DNA of 64,000 nucleotides from Alsobacter sp045348435 (GCF_045348435.1 NZ_CP157484.1:5208001-5272000), one strand, 5' to 3'; shown: positions 21,186 to 30,785, numbered from the stretch's first letter. Translations and numbers: made by a program. Notes: a model not told the origin generated them from the letters alone.

Positions 21186-22994
21186 TTACGCCGGGGCGCT
21201 CACCGGCCGGCCCCGGGCCGCGCCGCGCAGCCAGGAGACCAGCTCGGGCCAGGGCCGGGCGTTCAGCACATGGCGCGCCTCCAGCCATCCGCGTCGCGCT
21301 TGCAGGAGCGCGAAGTTCAGGTCCGCGAGATCCTCTGGCGACGTCGCTTCGCAGGACAACGAGACGGGAACACCGGCCTCGCGCGCCAGCCGACTGTCTA
21401 AGTCGCCGATGTCGAGCCGGGCCGGATCGGCCGAAATTTCAACGGCGACGCCTGCCGCCGCCGCCCCCCGGATAACCTGCCCCATGTCCACGTCGTAGGG
21501 CGCGTCGCGGACGACCAGGCGACGGCTGGGCTGGGCCAGGATCCGCAAAGCGGGGTCCTGGAGGGCCCGCAGCGTCCGCCGGGTCTGCTCGTCGCGCGAC
21601 AGGTCGAAGCGGGAATGGACGGCGGCGATTACCACGTCGGCGGCTTGCCTGAGGGTTTCTGGAAGTGCGAGAGCGCCTTCCGGCGTGATGTCGCACTCCA
21701 CAACGCGCAGTACGCGCACGCCACGGAGTTCGGCGGGAATCCGCTTGAGCGCGCGTTCCAGGGCCGCCGGCTCGCCGCCGTTGGCGCTGACCAGGCGTGA
21801 CGCTTGGTCGACCAGGCCCAGGTAGGTCCAGCCTCGGCTGGCGGCGGCCTGGCAAAAAGCCTCCGCGAGGGCCGCATCGTCCAGCGCGCAGTGGACGTGG
21901 AGGTCGCCTCGAAGATCGGCGGCACGCACGAGCGCCGGCAGCCGCCCCGCCAGGGCCGCTTCTATCTCGCCCCGGTTCTCCCGCAGTTCTGGTGGGATCA
22001 GGGGCAGGCCGATCGCCGCGTAGACCGACTCCTCCGTTTCCCCTGCAATGCGCTGTCCGTCGCGAAAAACCCCGTATTCGTTGAGTTTAAGCCCCCGCCT
22101 TTGCGCTATGCGACGCAAGGCGATCGAGTGCGCCTTGGACCCCGTGAAGTACTGGAGAGCCGAGCCGTAGGCGTTTGGTGCGACCACCCGAAGATCCACC
22201 TGCATGCCTGAGCGCAGCACCACGGTCGCCTTCGTGTCACCCCGGGCGGCTACGCGCGTGATGTCCGGAAAGGCGCAGAAGCGCTCGATGCAGGCGTCGC
22301 CTTTCGCGGCGGTTGCGAGTACGTCCAGGTCGCCCACGGTCTCGCGCCCGCGCCGGAAGCTGCCCGCGACCGTGACCTGCTCGACCCCAGCAGCCGCGCG
22401 CAGGTGGACTTCGAGCGCCCGGGCTACGGGCGCGGCGAGCGGAATGGGAACCCGGCTCGGCGTGGTTGGCGCCTTCGCCAGCATGGCCGCAACCGCGTCC
22501 TGCGCCGCCCGCCCGAGCCCGCTCGCGCCCGCGATGCGACCCTCCAGCGCAGCCCTGCGCAGTTGCTCGCGTGTGCGCACGCCCAAGTCCCGCCACAGCG
22601 CTATCGCGCGCTTGGGACCGATCCCCGGAATATCCAGCAACTCCACCACGAACGGCGGCACACCCTGCCGCAACTCGCGCAGGAGGGCGTGAGCGCCCGT
22701 CATGGCGCATTCGGCGATCTTGCCCGCCAGGTCCTCGCCGATGCCGGGCAAGTCTGTGAGCGGCGGCCCCTTGGAGATCATCTCCGCGACCGGAACGCCG
22801 TGTCGCCGGATGGTGCGGGCGGCGTTCCGATAGGCGCGGACCCGGAACGGGTTCGCGTCCTGCAGTTGCAGGAGGTCGGCCGTCTCGTCCAGCCTGTCGG
22901 CTACGTAGACATTATCCGGCGCTTGCGGCGCGGCGGTCCGCGCTCCGGCGTCCAGCGGGGACGCGGGTCCGTCTGCTGCGGCGCCGGCGCTCAC
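21186..22994 (-). CDS. polX: PolX-type DNA polymerase/3'-5' exonuclease
   Basis: A 602-residue family X polymerase with a PHP domain, used in short-gap base excision repair. In order: an N-terminal helix-hairpin-helix region (IPGIGPKRAIALWRDLG), the nucleotidyltransferase core with GSFRRGRETVGDLDVLAT near 208, and a C-terminal PHP phosphoesterase beginning at LRGDLHVHCALDDA near 363. Manganese-dependent 3'-5' exonuclease activity is known for the PHP domain in this family. The start overlaps the stop of the HPF-CSD gene (ATGA). Repair that works in non-dividing cells fits the dormancy-like neighbours. Confidence 0.9.
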   Translation of the reverse strand: MSAGAAADGPASPLDAGARTAAPQAPDNVYVADRLDETADLLQLQDANPFRVRAYRNAARTIRRHGVPVAEMISKGPPLTDLPGIGEDLAGKIAECAMTGAHALLRELRQGVPPFVVELLDIPGIGPKRAIALWRDLGVRTREQLRRAALEGRIAGASGLGRAAQDAVAAMLAKAPTTPSRVPIPLAAPVARALEVHLRAAAGVEQVTVAGSFRRGRETVGDLDVLATAAKGDACIERFCAFPDITRVAARGDTKATVVLRSGMQVDLRVVAPNAYGSALQYFTGSKAHSIALRRIAQRRGLKLNEYGVFRDGQRIAGETEESVYAAIGLPLIPPELRENRGEIEAALAGRLPALVRAADLRGDLHVHCALDDAALAEAFCQAAASRGWTYLGLVDQASRLVSANGGEPAALERALKRIPAELRGVRVLRVVECDITPEGALALPETLRQAADVVIAAVHSRFDLSRDEQTRRTLRALQDPALRILAQPSRRLVVRDAPYDVDMGQVIRGAAAAGVAVEISADPARLDIGDLDSRLAREAGVPVSLSCEATSPEDLADLNFALLQARRGWLEARHVLNARPWPELVSWLRGAARGRPVSAPA

Positions 22995-23560
22995 AGGCGC
23001 ATCCCGTGCCGGCCCAGGGGCCGCACGGAGCTCGCCTGCGGGCCCTTGTCGCCCATCTCCTCGGCGAACGACACCCGCGATCCCACTTTGAGCCGGGAAT
23101 ATTGGCCGTGCAGGACGCTGTTGCGGTGGAAATAGATCTCGCGACCATCCGCCGTGGTCAGAAAGCCGAACTCGGCGTCGGGCGAGAGCTGGGTGACGGT
23201 GCCGACCGGGGCCTCCTCATGGATCTTCACCTGCCGCTGCAGCTTGCGGACATGATCCTGCAGGCGTCGCTCTGCGCGTTTGAACGCGTCTCCGAGCGCG
23301 AAGATCAGATGGGAATGCCGCTCGTCCAATTGAGGAGTTTTGACCACAGCGACTTCGCGACCTTCCGGCAGCGAGAGCCAGACGTTGATCTCGTAGAGCC
23401 CGCCTGTCTGGTGATGGCCGCTGGGCTTCTTCACCGCCACGCGGCAGGCCGTGATCCGGCCATAGCGCTTTTCGAGCTTCTGCACGTGCTCGATCGCTTC
23501 GTCGCGCACGAAGTCGACGGGTTCCATGCCCTGAAAGTCGATCTCGACGGGAGTTTGCAT
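22991..23560 (-). CDS. HPF/RaiA ribosome hibernation domain fused to a cold-shock domain
   Basis: A 189-residue protein. The first 110 or so residues have the S30AE/HPF pattern: an opening strand, RDEAIEHVQKLEKRYGRI, and a second helix with DAFKRAERRLQDHVRKLQR. The C-terminal 70 residues form a cold-shock domain with GTVTQLSPDAEFGFL and REIYFHRNSVL. HPF proteins sit in the decoding centre of idle ribosomes; a cold-shock domain binds single-stranded RNA. The fusion may stabilise or position hibernating ribosomes. Its usual HPF C-terminal dimerisation domain is absent. It is the first gene of an operon with polX and DUF3775. Confidence 0.87.
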   Translation of the reverse strand: MQTPVEIDFQGMEPVDFVRDEAIEHVQKLEKRYGRITACRVAVKKPSGHHQTGGLYEINVWLSLPEGREVAVVKTPQLDERHSHLIFALGDAFKRAERRLQDHVRKLQRQVKIHEEAPVGTVTQLSPDAEFGFLTTADGREIYFHRNSVLHGQYSRLKVGSRVSFAEEMGDKGPQASSVRPLGRHGMRL

Positions 23561-23771
23561 GGGTCACCATGGAAGTTCGATCGGGCGCCCTGGAGACGGC
23601 GATCACGCGGCTCTGGACCGCAGCTTCGATCGTTCGTCGAGAGCTCCCGGGATGGTTCAGACGCGCCACACTAGACCGCCGCAGCGCGGGGGAATTGCTG
23701 CGGATCAGTTCTGGCCCGAAGAGCAAGTCCCAGGCCGGCGGCTCGGTTCGGCCCTCCGGTCCCGCACTCGC

Positions 23772-24209
23772 CTAAGGCAATGCGATCTTCGGCCAGAGGC
23801 CGCGGACCGCTGACGGCATGGATTGGATGACCTTGGCGCTCTCGCCCGGATCCAACTCTTCCCAAAGCATATTGAACACCGCCTCGGCGGTTTCGTCGGC
23901 CGAATAGGGGAACTGCGGCGGAAGTTCGGAGGCGACCCTCTCCAGGAATTCCAGCAGGTGATGACCGGGGGTGGGCGTTTGCGACGGTTTCCACCCCTCG
24001 TAGTAAACACCCCGCACCAAGGTCGGCAGTTGCGCGCCCAAGTGGACGGCCTGCTCCGGCGTCAGACGATCCCGCAAGGCGTGCAGCACGGACCTGAGCC
24101 CCGCATAGGCCTCCTGACGGTCAGAGAATTGAAGATCTTCCAGCTTCTTCAGCCAGGAGTTGGTCTGCTCGATGGTATGATTCAGGGCTGAAACATGGGT
24201 TGTGTTCAT
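23772..24209 (-). CDS. DUF2267 protein
   Basis: A 145-residue helical protein of the DUF2267 family. Features include LRSVLHALRDRLTPEQAVHL and LGAQLPTLVRGVYYEGW, then FLERVA in the middle and AEAVFNMLWEELDPGESAKV near the end. The function is unknown; these genes recur beside usp, hsp20 and phosphoketolase genes in stress islands. The start at 24209 has GGAG upstream. It is about 200 bp upstream of the HPF-CSD gene on the same strand, and that gap holds a partial FixK-like site (23695-23708) but no gene. Confidence 0.87.
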   Translation of the reverse strand: MNTTHVSALNHTIEQTNSWLKKLEDLQFSDRQEAYAGLRSVLHALRDRLTPEQAVHLGAQLPTLVRGVYYEGWKPSQTPTPGHHLLEFLERVASELPPQFPYSADETAEAVFNMLWEELDPGESAKVIQSMPSAVRGLWPKIALP

Positions 24210-24695
24210 GACCGCGCTCCGCGGGCGGCGCCCGCTTTGGTTGCTGAGGAGAGGGTCGCGCCGCGGCTCGCAACTGCCGACGGTCCGGTTCACTGCCGCA
24301 TCGCGCGGGACACACGCCCGCAGGGGAGACGGTCAGGCCGCCTCTATGGTGAACTTGGTCCCTTTCCGGCCCTCTGAAGCGGGTTGAAACGGGGCCCACT
24401 CACCGCTCAGCGATCTCGTTCGCTTTATCGGGCAGGACAGGATGATTTCGTTGGTCCGGGCACGATGCTCTTCTGCCAGGGTCTGGCTCTGCGGAGCACT
24501 CTACGCGGGCTTCCAGGGAGCCGCCCTGTTCTGGATCAGTTTCGGCGCCGGGCGCGCACTCGAGCGCTCTTGTGTCGCGCGCCAGCCCTAGGGCGCCAGT
24601 TCGGCCATCTTGCGATGGACGATCGGCGTCTCGGCCCTGAAACGGGAGAGCGCAACGGCGAGCTGGCGTCCGGCGTCAACCCTGTCCCTGAACAT
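24210..24695. other. 486-bp intergenic stretch between ppsA and DUF2267
   Basis: No supported gene. The best small frame is 24441-24590 on the plus strand (49 residues) with a hydrophobic stretch, CGALYAGFQGAALFWISFGA, after a GGACAGG; this could be a small membrane protein or chance. Longer frames here lack ribosome-binding sites and family resemblance. Confidence 0.4.
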
Positions 24696-27131
24696 CTAGC
24701 TGCTCTCCCGACGAACGTCGTCGGATGATCGTCCCAGTCGATGTTCAATCTCAATCACCCGCCGCGTCGTACGGAGCACGCTGTCTGGGCTGAGGCTGAG
24801 CGAGTCGATTCCGGCCTCTACCAACATCTCGGCGATTTCAGGATAGTCGGAGGGCGCCTGTCCACAAATTCCGCAGTGCCGTTGATTTCGGTGCGCGCCT
24901 TCGATCGCCTGCATCAGCATCACCTTGACGCCGGGGTCCCGTTCATCGAAATCGAACGCCACGATCTCGGAATCGCGGTCCACTCCGAGCACCAGCTGCG
25001 TCAGATCGTTCGATCCTATCGAGAAGCCGTCGAAACGCCGCGCGAAGGCGTCGATCAGAATGACGTTGTTCGGGATCTCACACATCAAATAGATTTGGAG
25101 CCCGTCCTTTCCACGCTCAAGCCCGTGACGCGCCATGGTGGCGAGGACCGAGTCCGCCTCCTCCACCCGTCGGCAAAACGGGATCATCAGTCTGATGTTT
25201 GTCAGGCCCATGGCGTCGCGGGCGCGTTTCATTGCGGCGCATTCGAGCCCAAAAGCCTCGGCGTATGCTGGGTGCGAATAGCGTGAAGCTCCGCGAAAAC
25301 CTATCATTGGATTGGCTTCAACGGGCTCGAAGACCTTCCCCCCCAACAGGGCAGCGTATTCGTTAGTCTTGAAGTCCGACATGCGGATAATCACGGGCTT
25401 AGGGAAGAACGCCGCCGCGATCATGCCGGCGCCCTCCGCGAGACTATCGATGAAGTAGCGTCGCGGACTTTCGGAGCGGGCCGTGAGCGCGGCGATCGCG
25501 GCACAATCAGCGCTATCCGTGACCCGCTCCGGATGTACGAGAGCCATCGGGTGGATCTTGATCAGTTCGGATATGATGAATTCCATGCGCGCAAGACCCA
25601 CTCCCTCGTTGGGAAGCGCGGCGAGGGCGAAAGCCCGGTCGGGGTCGCCCACGTTGATCATGATCTTTGTGATCGGACGATCGAGGGCCGAGAGGTCCGT
25701 CTCGCTTGTCGCGAAAGGAATGGCCCCATCATAGACGCGCCCCACATCTCCCTCGGCGCATGACACGGTGATGAGGTCGCCTGTCTTGATGGCCCTTGAT
25801 CCAGAACCTGTGCCGACCACGGCCGGGATGCCTGTCTCGCGCGCGACGATGGCGGCGTGGCAAGTCCGCCCGCCACGGTCCGTCACGAGCGCGGCGGCCT
25901 GCTTCATAATCGTGCCCCAGTCCGGCGATGTCATTTCGGCGACGAGGATTTCGCCTTCTTGAAACGCATCGAGGTCAGCGGATTGCGCAATGACCCGTGC
26001 ATGCCCCGCTGCGATGCTCGCGCCAACGGATCGACCAATTACCTTGGGCGGCCCGGATGGCTTAACGTCATAGGTCGTCAGGATATGGCGGTTGCGCCGC
26101 GATACCACGGTCTCTGGCCGAGCCTGCAGGATGTAGAGCCGGCCCTCAATGCCGTCCTTCGCCCATTCGATGTCCATGGGGCGCCATGCACCGGCGCGGC
26201 GACTATAGTGTTCCTCGATTGCGATGCCCTGGCCCGCCAAGGCGAGAGCTTCGTCGTCGGAGAGGCAGAAGCGCTCTTGGTCATTGGTCGCCACAGGCCG
26301 CGTCTGGGTCGTCGGCCCGCCGCCTGCATCGGCGTAAATGAGCTTGCTCTCCTTGCTTCCCAGCACATGCTTCAATATGGCTCGTTTCCCGGACCGATAT
26401 GTCGGCTTGAAAACGTAGAATTCGTCCGGGTCTACAGTTCCCTGGACCACAGATTCGCCAAGACCGTAAGATGCCGAAATCAAAACAGCGTCTGCGAAGC
26501 CGCTTTCGGTGTCCAACGTGAAGATCACACCCGAGCACGCCAGGTCTGACCGAACCATCTTCATGACACCGACTGAATTAAAGATTTTGAAATGGTCGAA
26601 GCCGTTATTGATCCGGTAGCGAATGGCGCGGTCAGTGAAGAGGCTAGCATAGCACCTCCGGATCGCGTCGAGAACGTCTTCATCGCCTGATACATTCAAG
26701 AAGCTCATATGCTGGCCCGCGAAGCTTGCCTGAGGCAGGTCCTCAGCAGTAGCCGAGGAACGAATGGCGAAGCTCACCTCCGGACCATAATCGGCTGCAA
26801 GTCGGGCCAGGGCTGCTCTAACGTCCTCTTCAAGCTCACTGGGCAGCGCGCAGTCCAGCACTAAACTCTGAGCTTGCAATCCGCGGCGGGACAGTTCGGC
26901 GTGGTCGTCCGGGTCGAGGTTCGCGAGGATCGCCTTAAGCTTCGGCCATGCGCCGGCGGAGTCCAGGGTTAGCCGATAGGCCTCGGCCACCAACGCGAAC
27001 CCGTTGGGCACCGTCACCCCTAATGGCGTAAGCTCCGTGAACATCTCTCCCAAGGAGGCGTTCTTTCCGCCCACGATCGGTACGTCGTCCGCGCCGATCT
27101 CAGAGAAGAACCGGATGAATTTTGACGACAT
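24696..27131 (-). CDS. ppsA: Phosphoenolpyruvate synthase
   Basis: An 811-residue enzyme that converts pyruvate and ATP to phosphoenolpyruvate, AMP and phosphate, the entry step of gluconeogenesis from C3 units. Domains in order: ATP-grasp-like N-terminus (VGGKNASLGEM), the phosphohistidine swivel domain with GGRTCHAAIVARETG (His about 425, comparable to His421 in E. coli), and the PEP/pyruvate TIM barrel with GSNDLTQLVLGVDRD and HCGICGQAPSD (catalytic Cys about 753). Length is typical. It lies 70 bp downstream of glk on the same strand, an unusual pairing of opposing pathways. Confidence 0.95.
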   Translation of the reverse strand: MSSKFIRFFSEIGADDVPIVGGKNASLGEMFTELTPLGVTVPNGFALVAEAYRLTLDSAGAWPKLKAILANLDPDDHAELSRRGLQAQSLVLDCALPSELEEDVRAALARLAADYGPEVSFAIRSSATAEDLPQASFAGQHMSFLNVSGDEDVLDAIRRCYASLFTDRAIRYRINNGFDHFKIFNSVGVMKMVRSDLACSGVIFTLDTESGFADAVLISASYGLGESVVQGTVDPDEFYVFKPTYRSGKRAILKHVLGSKESKLIYADAGGGPTTQTRPVATNDQERFCLSDDEALALAGQGIAIEEHYSRRAGAWRPMDIEWAKDGIEGRLYILQARPETVVSRRNRHILTTYDVKPSGPPKVIGRSVGASIAAGHARVIAQSADLDAFQEGEILVAEMTSPDWGTIMKQAAALVTDRGGRTCHAAIVARETGIPAVVGTGSGSRAIKTGDLITVSCAEGDVGRVYDGAIPFATSETDLSALDRPITKIMINVGDPDRAFALAALPNEGVGLARMEFIISELIKIHPMALVHPERVTDSADCAAIAALTARSESPRRYFIDSLAEGAGMIAAAFFPKPVIIRMSDFKTNEYAALLGGKVFEPVEANPMIGFRGASRYSHPAYAEAFGLECAAMKRARDAMGLTNIRLMIPFCRRVEEADSVLATMARHGLERGKDGLQIYLMCEIPNNVILIDAFARRFDGFSIGSNDLTQLVLGVDRDSEIVAFDFDERDPGVKVMLMQAIEGAHRNQRHCGICGQAPSDYPEIAEMLVEAGIDSLSLSPDSVLRTTRRVIEIEHRLGRSSDDVRRESS

Positions 27132-27181
27132 AGCATTCTCCCGTGCAACGGATGGCAGGCCGGGTCGGGCTGCCGCGCTCA

Positions 27182-27290
27182 GAGGATGGCGCCTCGAGCG
27201 CTAAGGTCGTTGCGACGGAACAGCCGGCGAGGACTTTCTCGCCCCGCTGGTCCATTCAATGCCGTCGCAAGAAAATTCGCTTCGGGCGGC
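27182..27290. repeat. glk 3' end segment duplicated at 15043-15150
   Basis: This segment covers the last codons of glk and about 20 bp beyond. It matches 15043-15150 over roughly 105 bp, apart from scattered changes. This copy is in frame and so is the probable source. Confidence 0.65.
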
Positions 27291-28256
27291 TACGATCACG
27301 GCTAGGCCACGCAGGGTCGGCTCGGGATGGGTGATCACGAACGTGGGTATTGCTTTCATGTATTCGGAAAAGGGAGCCTTGCTTTCGAAAGCGATCCGGA
27401 AGGCTCCTTCGCGCAGCACACCGATGATGTGCGAGGCAAGGCGGCCCGAGATGTAGACTCCGCCAGTGGCTCCAAAAATGAGCGCCAGGTCGCCTGCGAA
27501 CCGACCGAGTAAACGTGAGTAGAGCGCCAGCGTGCGCCGGGCGAATTCGTCGCCCCGCGCCGCAGCCCGCGTGACGTCGGGGGGCGTCGCGAGCTCGTCG
27601 CTTGATTTGTGGGTCTTTGAGACTGCTCGGTGCAGCCGGAGGAGACCGGGCGCGGAAAGAACGGATTCCGCCGTGATCCGACCATGCGCACGCTCTAACT
27701 GCTCCCAGACCGGGAAGTCTTCCGCTTCGCAAGCGCCGAATTCGGTATGTCCGGCTTCGGTCGGTTCGAGCACCCGACATCCGCCAGGCATGTGTCTAAT
27801 GGCGGCAGCGCCGAGCCCTGTTCCGGGCCCAAATACAACGCGTGGACCAAGATCTCCGGATGACGGCCCATCGATTGCGGCGAGTTCTTCGGCGGGCGAA
27901 AGATGGAAGCTGTTCAAGGCCGCGGCTACGGGCGGATAATCGTTCATTACTGAAATCCGCTCTATTCCGAGCTGTTTTCCAATGTCCTCAGGATCAATGG
28001 TCCAAGGCGAATTGGTGAGACGGACCACCGGTCCACGCACGCGACCCGCCACGCCGAATGCAGCGGCCTGGAATCGAACCTGGTGAAACGGGCCTTGGCC
28101 GGTGCTCAGGAGGCGCGTCAGCGCGTCGGCCAACGTTTGGAAATCGCGCGTTTCCACCCGCCCGATCAGGACCGGTTCCGCCTGTGGGCCCGATACGCTC
28201 GCCAGCCGCAGATAGGTTGCGCCGATGTCCCCGACGAGAACGGGATACCCGACCAT
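27201..28256 (-). CDS. glk: Glucokinase
   Basis: A 351-residue enzyme that phosphorylates glucose with ATP. Seen: the phosphate-binding LVGDIGATYLRLA at the N-terminus, FGPGTGLGAA, and EAGHTEFGA with the conserved E/H pair of the bacterial Glk family (not ROK, as no ROK Cys cluster is present). I chose the ATG at 28256: it has CGAGG upstream and puts the DIG motif where it belongs, whereas an ATG at 28304 would overlap the FNR/FixK-like site. The C-terminal 25 residues after AARSEF look non-conserved. It is divergent from the PfkB gene. Confidence 0.9.
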   Translation of the reverse strand: MVGYPVLVGDIGATYLRLASVSGPQAEPVLIGRVETRDFQTLADALTRLLSTGQGPFHQVRFQAAAFGVAGRVRGPVVRLTNSPWTIDPEDIGKQLGIERISVMNDYPPVAAALNSFHLSPAEELAAIDGPSSGDLGPRVVFGPGTGLGAAAIRHMPGGCRVLEPTEAGHTEFGACEAEDFPVWEQLERAHGRITAESVLSAPGLLRLHRAVSKTHKSSDELATPPDVTRAAARGDEFARRTLALYSRLLGRFAGDLALIFGATGGVYISGRLASHIIGVLREGAFRIAFESKAPFSEYMKAIPTFVITHPEPTLRGLAVIVAARSEFSCDGIEWTSGARKSSPAVPSQRP

Positions 28257-28298
28257 GACGCGCCTCGATGACGATCCAGTTGGAATGACGAGCGCCGC

Positions 28299-28312
28299 CT
28301 GCATCAGATCAA
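28299..28312 (-). promoter_or_regulatory. Candidate FNR/FixK box between glk and pfkB
   Basis: On the minus strand TTGATCTGATGCAG, one mismatch from TTG(A/C)-N6-(T/G)CAA. It lies 43 bp before glk and 52 bp before the PfkB gene, so it could serve both. Confidence 0.45.
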
Positions 28313-28363
28313 AGCACCCGCGCCCGATCAGGTCCAGTATCTCAAGGGTGAACAGGAGCCGCC

Positions 28364-29317
28364 ATGACGGGGTTCGTCACCTACACGGCCAATCCCACCA
28401 TCGACATCTGGGGTGAAATCGGGGACATCCGGCCCACCGAGAAGCTCCGGACGAGCAATGTTCGGCACGACCCTGGTGGGGGCGGCGTCAATGTGGCTCG
28501 CGTCCTGCGAGAGCTGGGTGAAACGGTCCTGTCCGTCCACCTCGCTGGCGGCGTCACGCGCGGGCTGTTCGAAGCGCTCGTGGAGCGCGAAAAGCTGCCC
28601 AGCATCTGCGTCGCCATCAACGGCGACACTCGAATCTGCAGCGTTGTGCGCGAGAGATCGAGCGGGCGCGAGTTTCGGTTCGTGCCTGCTGGCCCGCATC
28701 TGTCGCCCCAAGAATGCGATTTAGGACTTTCCGCGCTCGCTGCGAGCGCATGCGATTGGCTTGTCGCGAGTGGCAGCTTGCCCCCTGGTGCGCCGGAGGA
28801 CCATTATGAAGCGGTCGGGCGACTAGCGCGCCAGCGCGGGTGGCGCTTCGCGCTCGACTGCTCGGGAGGTCCTCTGCGCCGCGTGCTCGCGAGCGGTCTT
28901 GCTGACGTGATCAAGCTCAGCCGACACGAGCTCGAAGAGATCACGGCCAGCCGCCTGTCCGACATGGCCGAGTTGCGAGGGGCCTGTGCGCCTATGCTCG
29001 GCGAAAATGGCCCCCGGTGGATCGCCGTAACCCTGGGCTCGGAAGGCGCCGTGCTCATAGGCGACCGCCGCGCCTACCAGGCCAAAACACCTCACGTGGA
29101 GGTCGTGAGCACGGTCGGAGCAGGCGACAGCTTCTTGGCCGGGCTCATTCATGGATTCGCATCTGAGTTCGCCCCACAGGCTGCGCTCGATTTAGCGGTG
29201 GCCGCGGGCGCCGCCGCTTGCCTCAATCCAGGAACGCAGCTGGCTCGTCTTGCCGATATCGTCAAACTCCGGGCAGCTCTTTCGACCGGAGATCATGAGC
29301 AGCCCAGTCTCGCTTGA
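28364..29317 (+). CDS. pfkB: PfkB-family sugar kinase (phosphofructokinase-like)
   Basis: A 317-residue ribokinase-family kinase. Typical for 1-phosphofructokinase/6-phosphofructokinase II: TANPTIDIWGEI at the start, DPGGGGVNVARVLRELG and, at the C-terminal side, VSTVGAGDSFLAGL with the catalytic Asp near 256. It phosphorylates fructose-6-phosphate or fructose-1-phosphate; the residues visible do not separate these or tagatose-6-phosphate. Paired head-to-head with glk and followed by hsp20. In Mycobacterium tuberculosis a pfkB next to hsp20 and usp genes belongs to the DosR dormancy regulon. Confidence 0.88.
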   Translation: MTGFVTYTANPTIDIWGEIGDIRPTEKLRTSNVRHDPGGGGVNVARVLRELGETVLSVHLAGGVTRGLFEALVEREKLPSICVAINGDTRICSVVRERSSGREFRFVPAGPHLSPQECDLGLSALAASACDWLVASGSLPPGAPEDHYEAVGRLARQRGWRFALDCSGGPLRRVLASGLADVIKLSRHELEEITASRLSDMAELRGACAPMLGENGPRWIAVTLGSEGAVLIGDRRAYQAKTPHVEVVSTVGAGDSFLAGLIHGFASEFAPQAALDLAVAAGAAACLNPGTQLARLADIVKLRAALSTGDHEQPSLA

Positions 29318-29400
29318 CCGTGCCAGGCTTGCTGGGCGACGCCTGAAGCTGCTGGAGGCGGCGGTCGAACGTAGGCGGTGTCGTAGGGGCGACCGTCAAG

Positions 29401-29414
29401 TTGATCTAAGGCAA
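29401..29414 (+). promoter_or_regulatory. FixK/FNR box upstream of hsp20
   Basis: TTGATCTAAGGCAA fits the FixK2 consensus TTG(A/C)-N6-(T/G)CAA exactly. It is 74 bp before the hsp20 ATG, a suitable distance for activation with a 5' leader of about 30 nt. This is the best of the FNR/FixK-like sites in the window. Confidence 0.6.
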
Positions 29415-29487
29415 AGACACCCCGTGGCTAAGGTTCAATATCGACTCCACCCCCGCCAACTCGGAGCGAAGCATACAGGAGGTCATC

Positions 29488-30018
29488 ATGACCCAACCCA
29501 CGAAGCTGCCGGTCAAGTCGGAAAGTCCGAGCGAAATGACAGGAGGACGGGACTGGGCCCTGATCGACCGACTGAGATCCGATGTGGATCACCTCCTCCG
29601 CCAGCTCGGCGCTGGCTTGCCCTGGCGACTGTCAGGAGGACCGGCGAATCCGGATTTTGGAGCGGATTGGCGATCCTTCACGGGGCCGCTTTCGCCTGTC
29701 GTGGATGTCGTGGAGCGGCCCGGCGCCTTCGAGATCACGGCTGAGATGCCCGGCATGGACGACAAGCACGTGGAGGTGAAGGTCGCCAACGGCGCACTGG
29801 TGATCAGGGGTGAGAAGGCGAGCCGAAGCCACGAGGAGAAAGGCGACTTCCGCGTCTCTGAGCGCCGCTACGGCAGCTATGTGCGATCCTTCAGCCTGCC
29901 CGACGGGGTCGACGCGTCCAAGATCGAAGCGACGTTTTCCAAGGGCGTCCTCACGGTGACGCTGCCGAAGACGGCTTCGGCCGCCAAGGAGACAAGGATC
30001 AACATCAAAGCGGCCTGA
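29488..30018 (+). CDS. Hsp20/alpha-crystallin small heat-shock protein
   Basis: A 176-residue chaperone. The alpha-crystallin domain runs from about residue 72 to 165, with VDVVERPGAFEITAEMPGM, ALVIRGEKASRSHEEKG and the closing GVLTVTLPKTASAAKE; a short N-terminal arm precedes it. It holds unfolding proteins in soluble form without ATP. AGGAGG lies just before the ATG at 29488. It is followed after 59 bp by the second usp gene, and the FixK-like box at 29401 probably drives both. Confidence 0.94.
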   Translation: MTQPTKLPVKSESPSEMTGGRDWALIDRLRSDVDHLLRQLGAGLPWRLSGGPANPDFGADWRSFTGPLSPVVDVVERPGAFEITAEMPGMDDKHVEVKVANGALVIRGEKASRSHEEKGDFRVSERRYGSYVRSFSLPDGVDASKIEATFSKGVLTVTLPKTASAAKETRINIKAA

Positions 30019-30077
30019 CCGGCCTCGGCCGGCGGCGGCGGACGCCGCCTGCCGTTCAGATCATGAGGGCTGAGGCT

Positions 30078-30527
30078 ATGTACAGCGAAATCCTGGTCGC
30101 GACAGATGGTGCGCCACTGGCGCAGAACTCGGTCCAACACGCCGCAGATCTGGCGGCCGCGCTCGGCGCGAAGCTCACCATCTTGACCGTTACTGAGCCA
30201 TTCCACGTTTTCTCGCTCGAGGTGGAGCAAGTCGAGGACTCGCGGGCCGCATTCGCGTCCCACGCAAAGGCGCATGCCGAGATGGTTCTTTCAGCCGCCG
30301 CCGCCCTAGCGACGACGAGGGATGTTCAATGCGACGTCGTGCATAGGGAAGCGGAACACCCCTACCGGGCCATCATCGAGGTCGCGCGAGAGCGCCGAAG
30401 CGACCTGATCGTAATGGGTTCGCACGGGCGGGGCGGTCTAGCCGCCGTCGTGCTCGGCAGCCAGACCTTGAAGGTCCTGACGCATTCGAGAACGCCCGTG
30501 TTGGTGGTGCGCCCGGCACAGGGTTGA
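30078..30527 (+). CDS. Universal stress protein (UspA family), second copy
   Basis: A 149-residue Usp with ATP-binding motif SHGRGGLAAVVLGSQT and the opening VATDGAPLA. It is a close paralogue of the usp at 15272, sharing TVTEPFHVFSLEV and RPYEAII/HPYRAII-type segments. The ATG at 30078 was preferred to one at 30063. With hsp20 directly upstream it forms the right-hand end of the stress island. Confidence 0.93.
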   Translation: MYSEILVATDGAPLAQNSVQHAADLAAALGAKLTILTVTEPFHVFSLEVEQVEDSRAAFASHAKAHAEMVLSAAAALATTRDVQCDVVHREAEHPYRAIIEVARERRSDLIVMGSHGRGGLAAVVLGSQTLKVLTHSRTPVLVVRPAQG

Positions 30528-30785
30528 GCGGATTGCGTCGCCGTGAAGTGAGTACCCGTTCAACTCGGCGACCTCGATCTGCCGGGCGGGCCGTTTGACG
30601 CCTCGGTGGCGTATTTCCAGTGGAGGTCGAGCGCGGGCGGGTGACTTCGCCCGTTCGCGGGTGGCGGAACTCCGTCTCTAGTGACTCGTTAGCAGGTTAC
30701 GAAGTCAGTGTGCCCGAGTCTGCTCCGATGCCTGGGCGCGGGCGCTCCATCTTCAGAAGCTAATCGCTCAGACGTGACAGATAAG

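Noticed and set aside
28060..28090. tRNA-like T-arm sequence (GGTTCGATTCC on the minus strand)
   Set aside because: It lies within the glk coding sequence and no acceptor or anticodon arm can be built around it.
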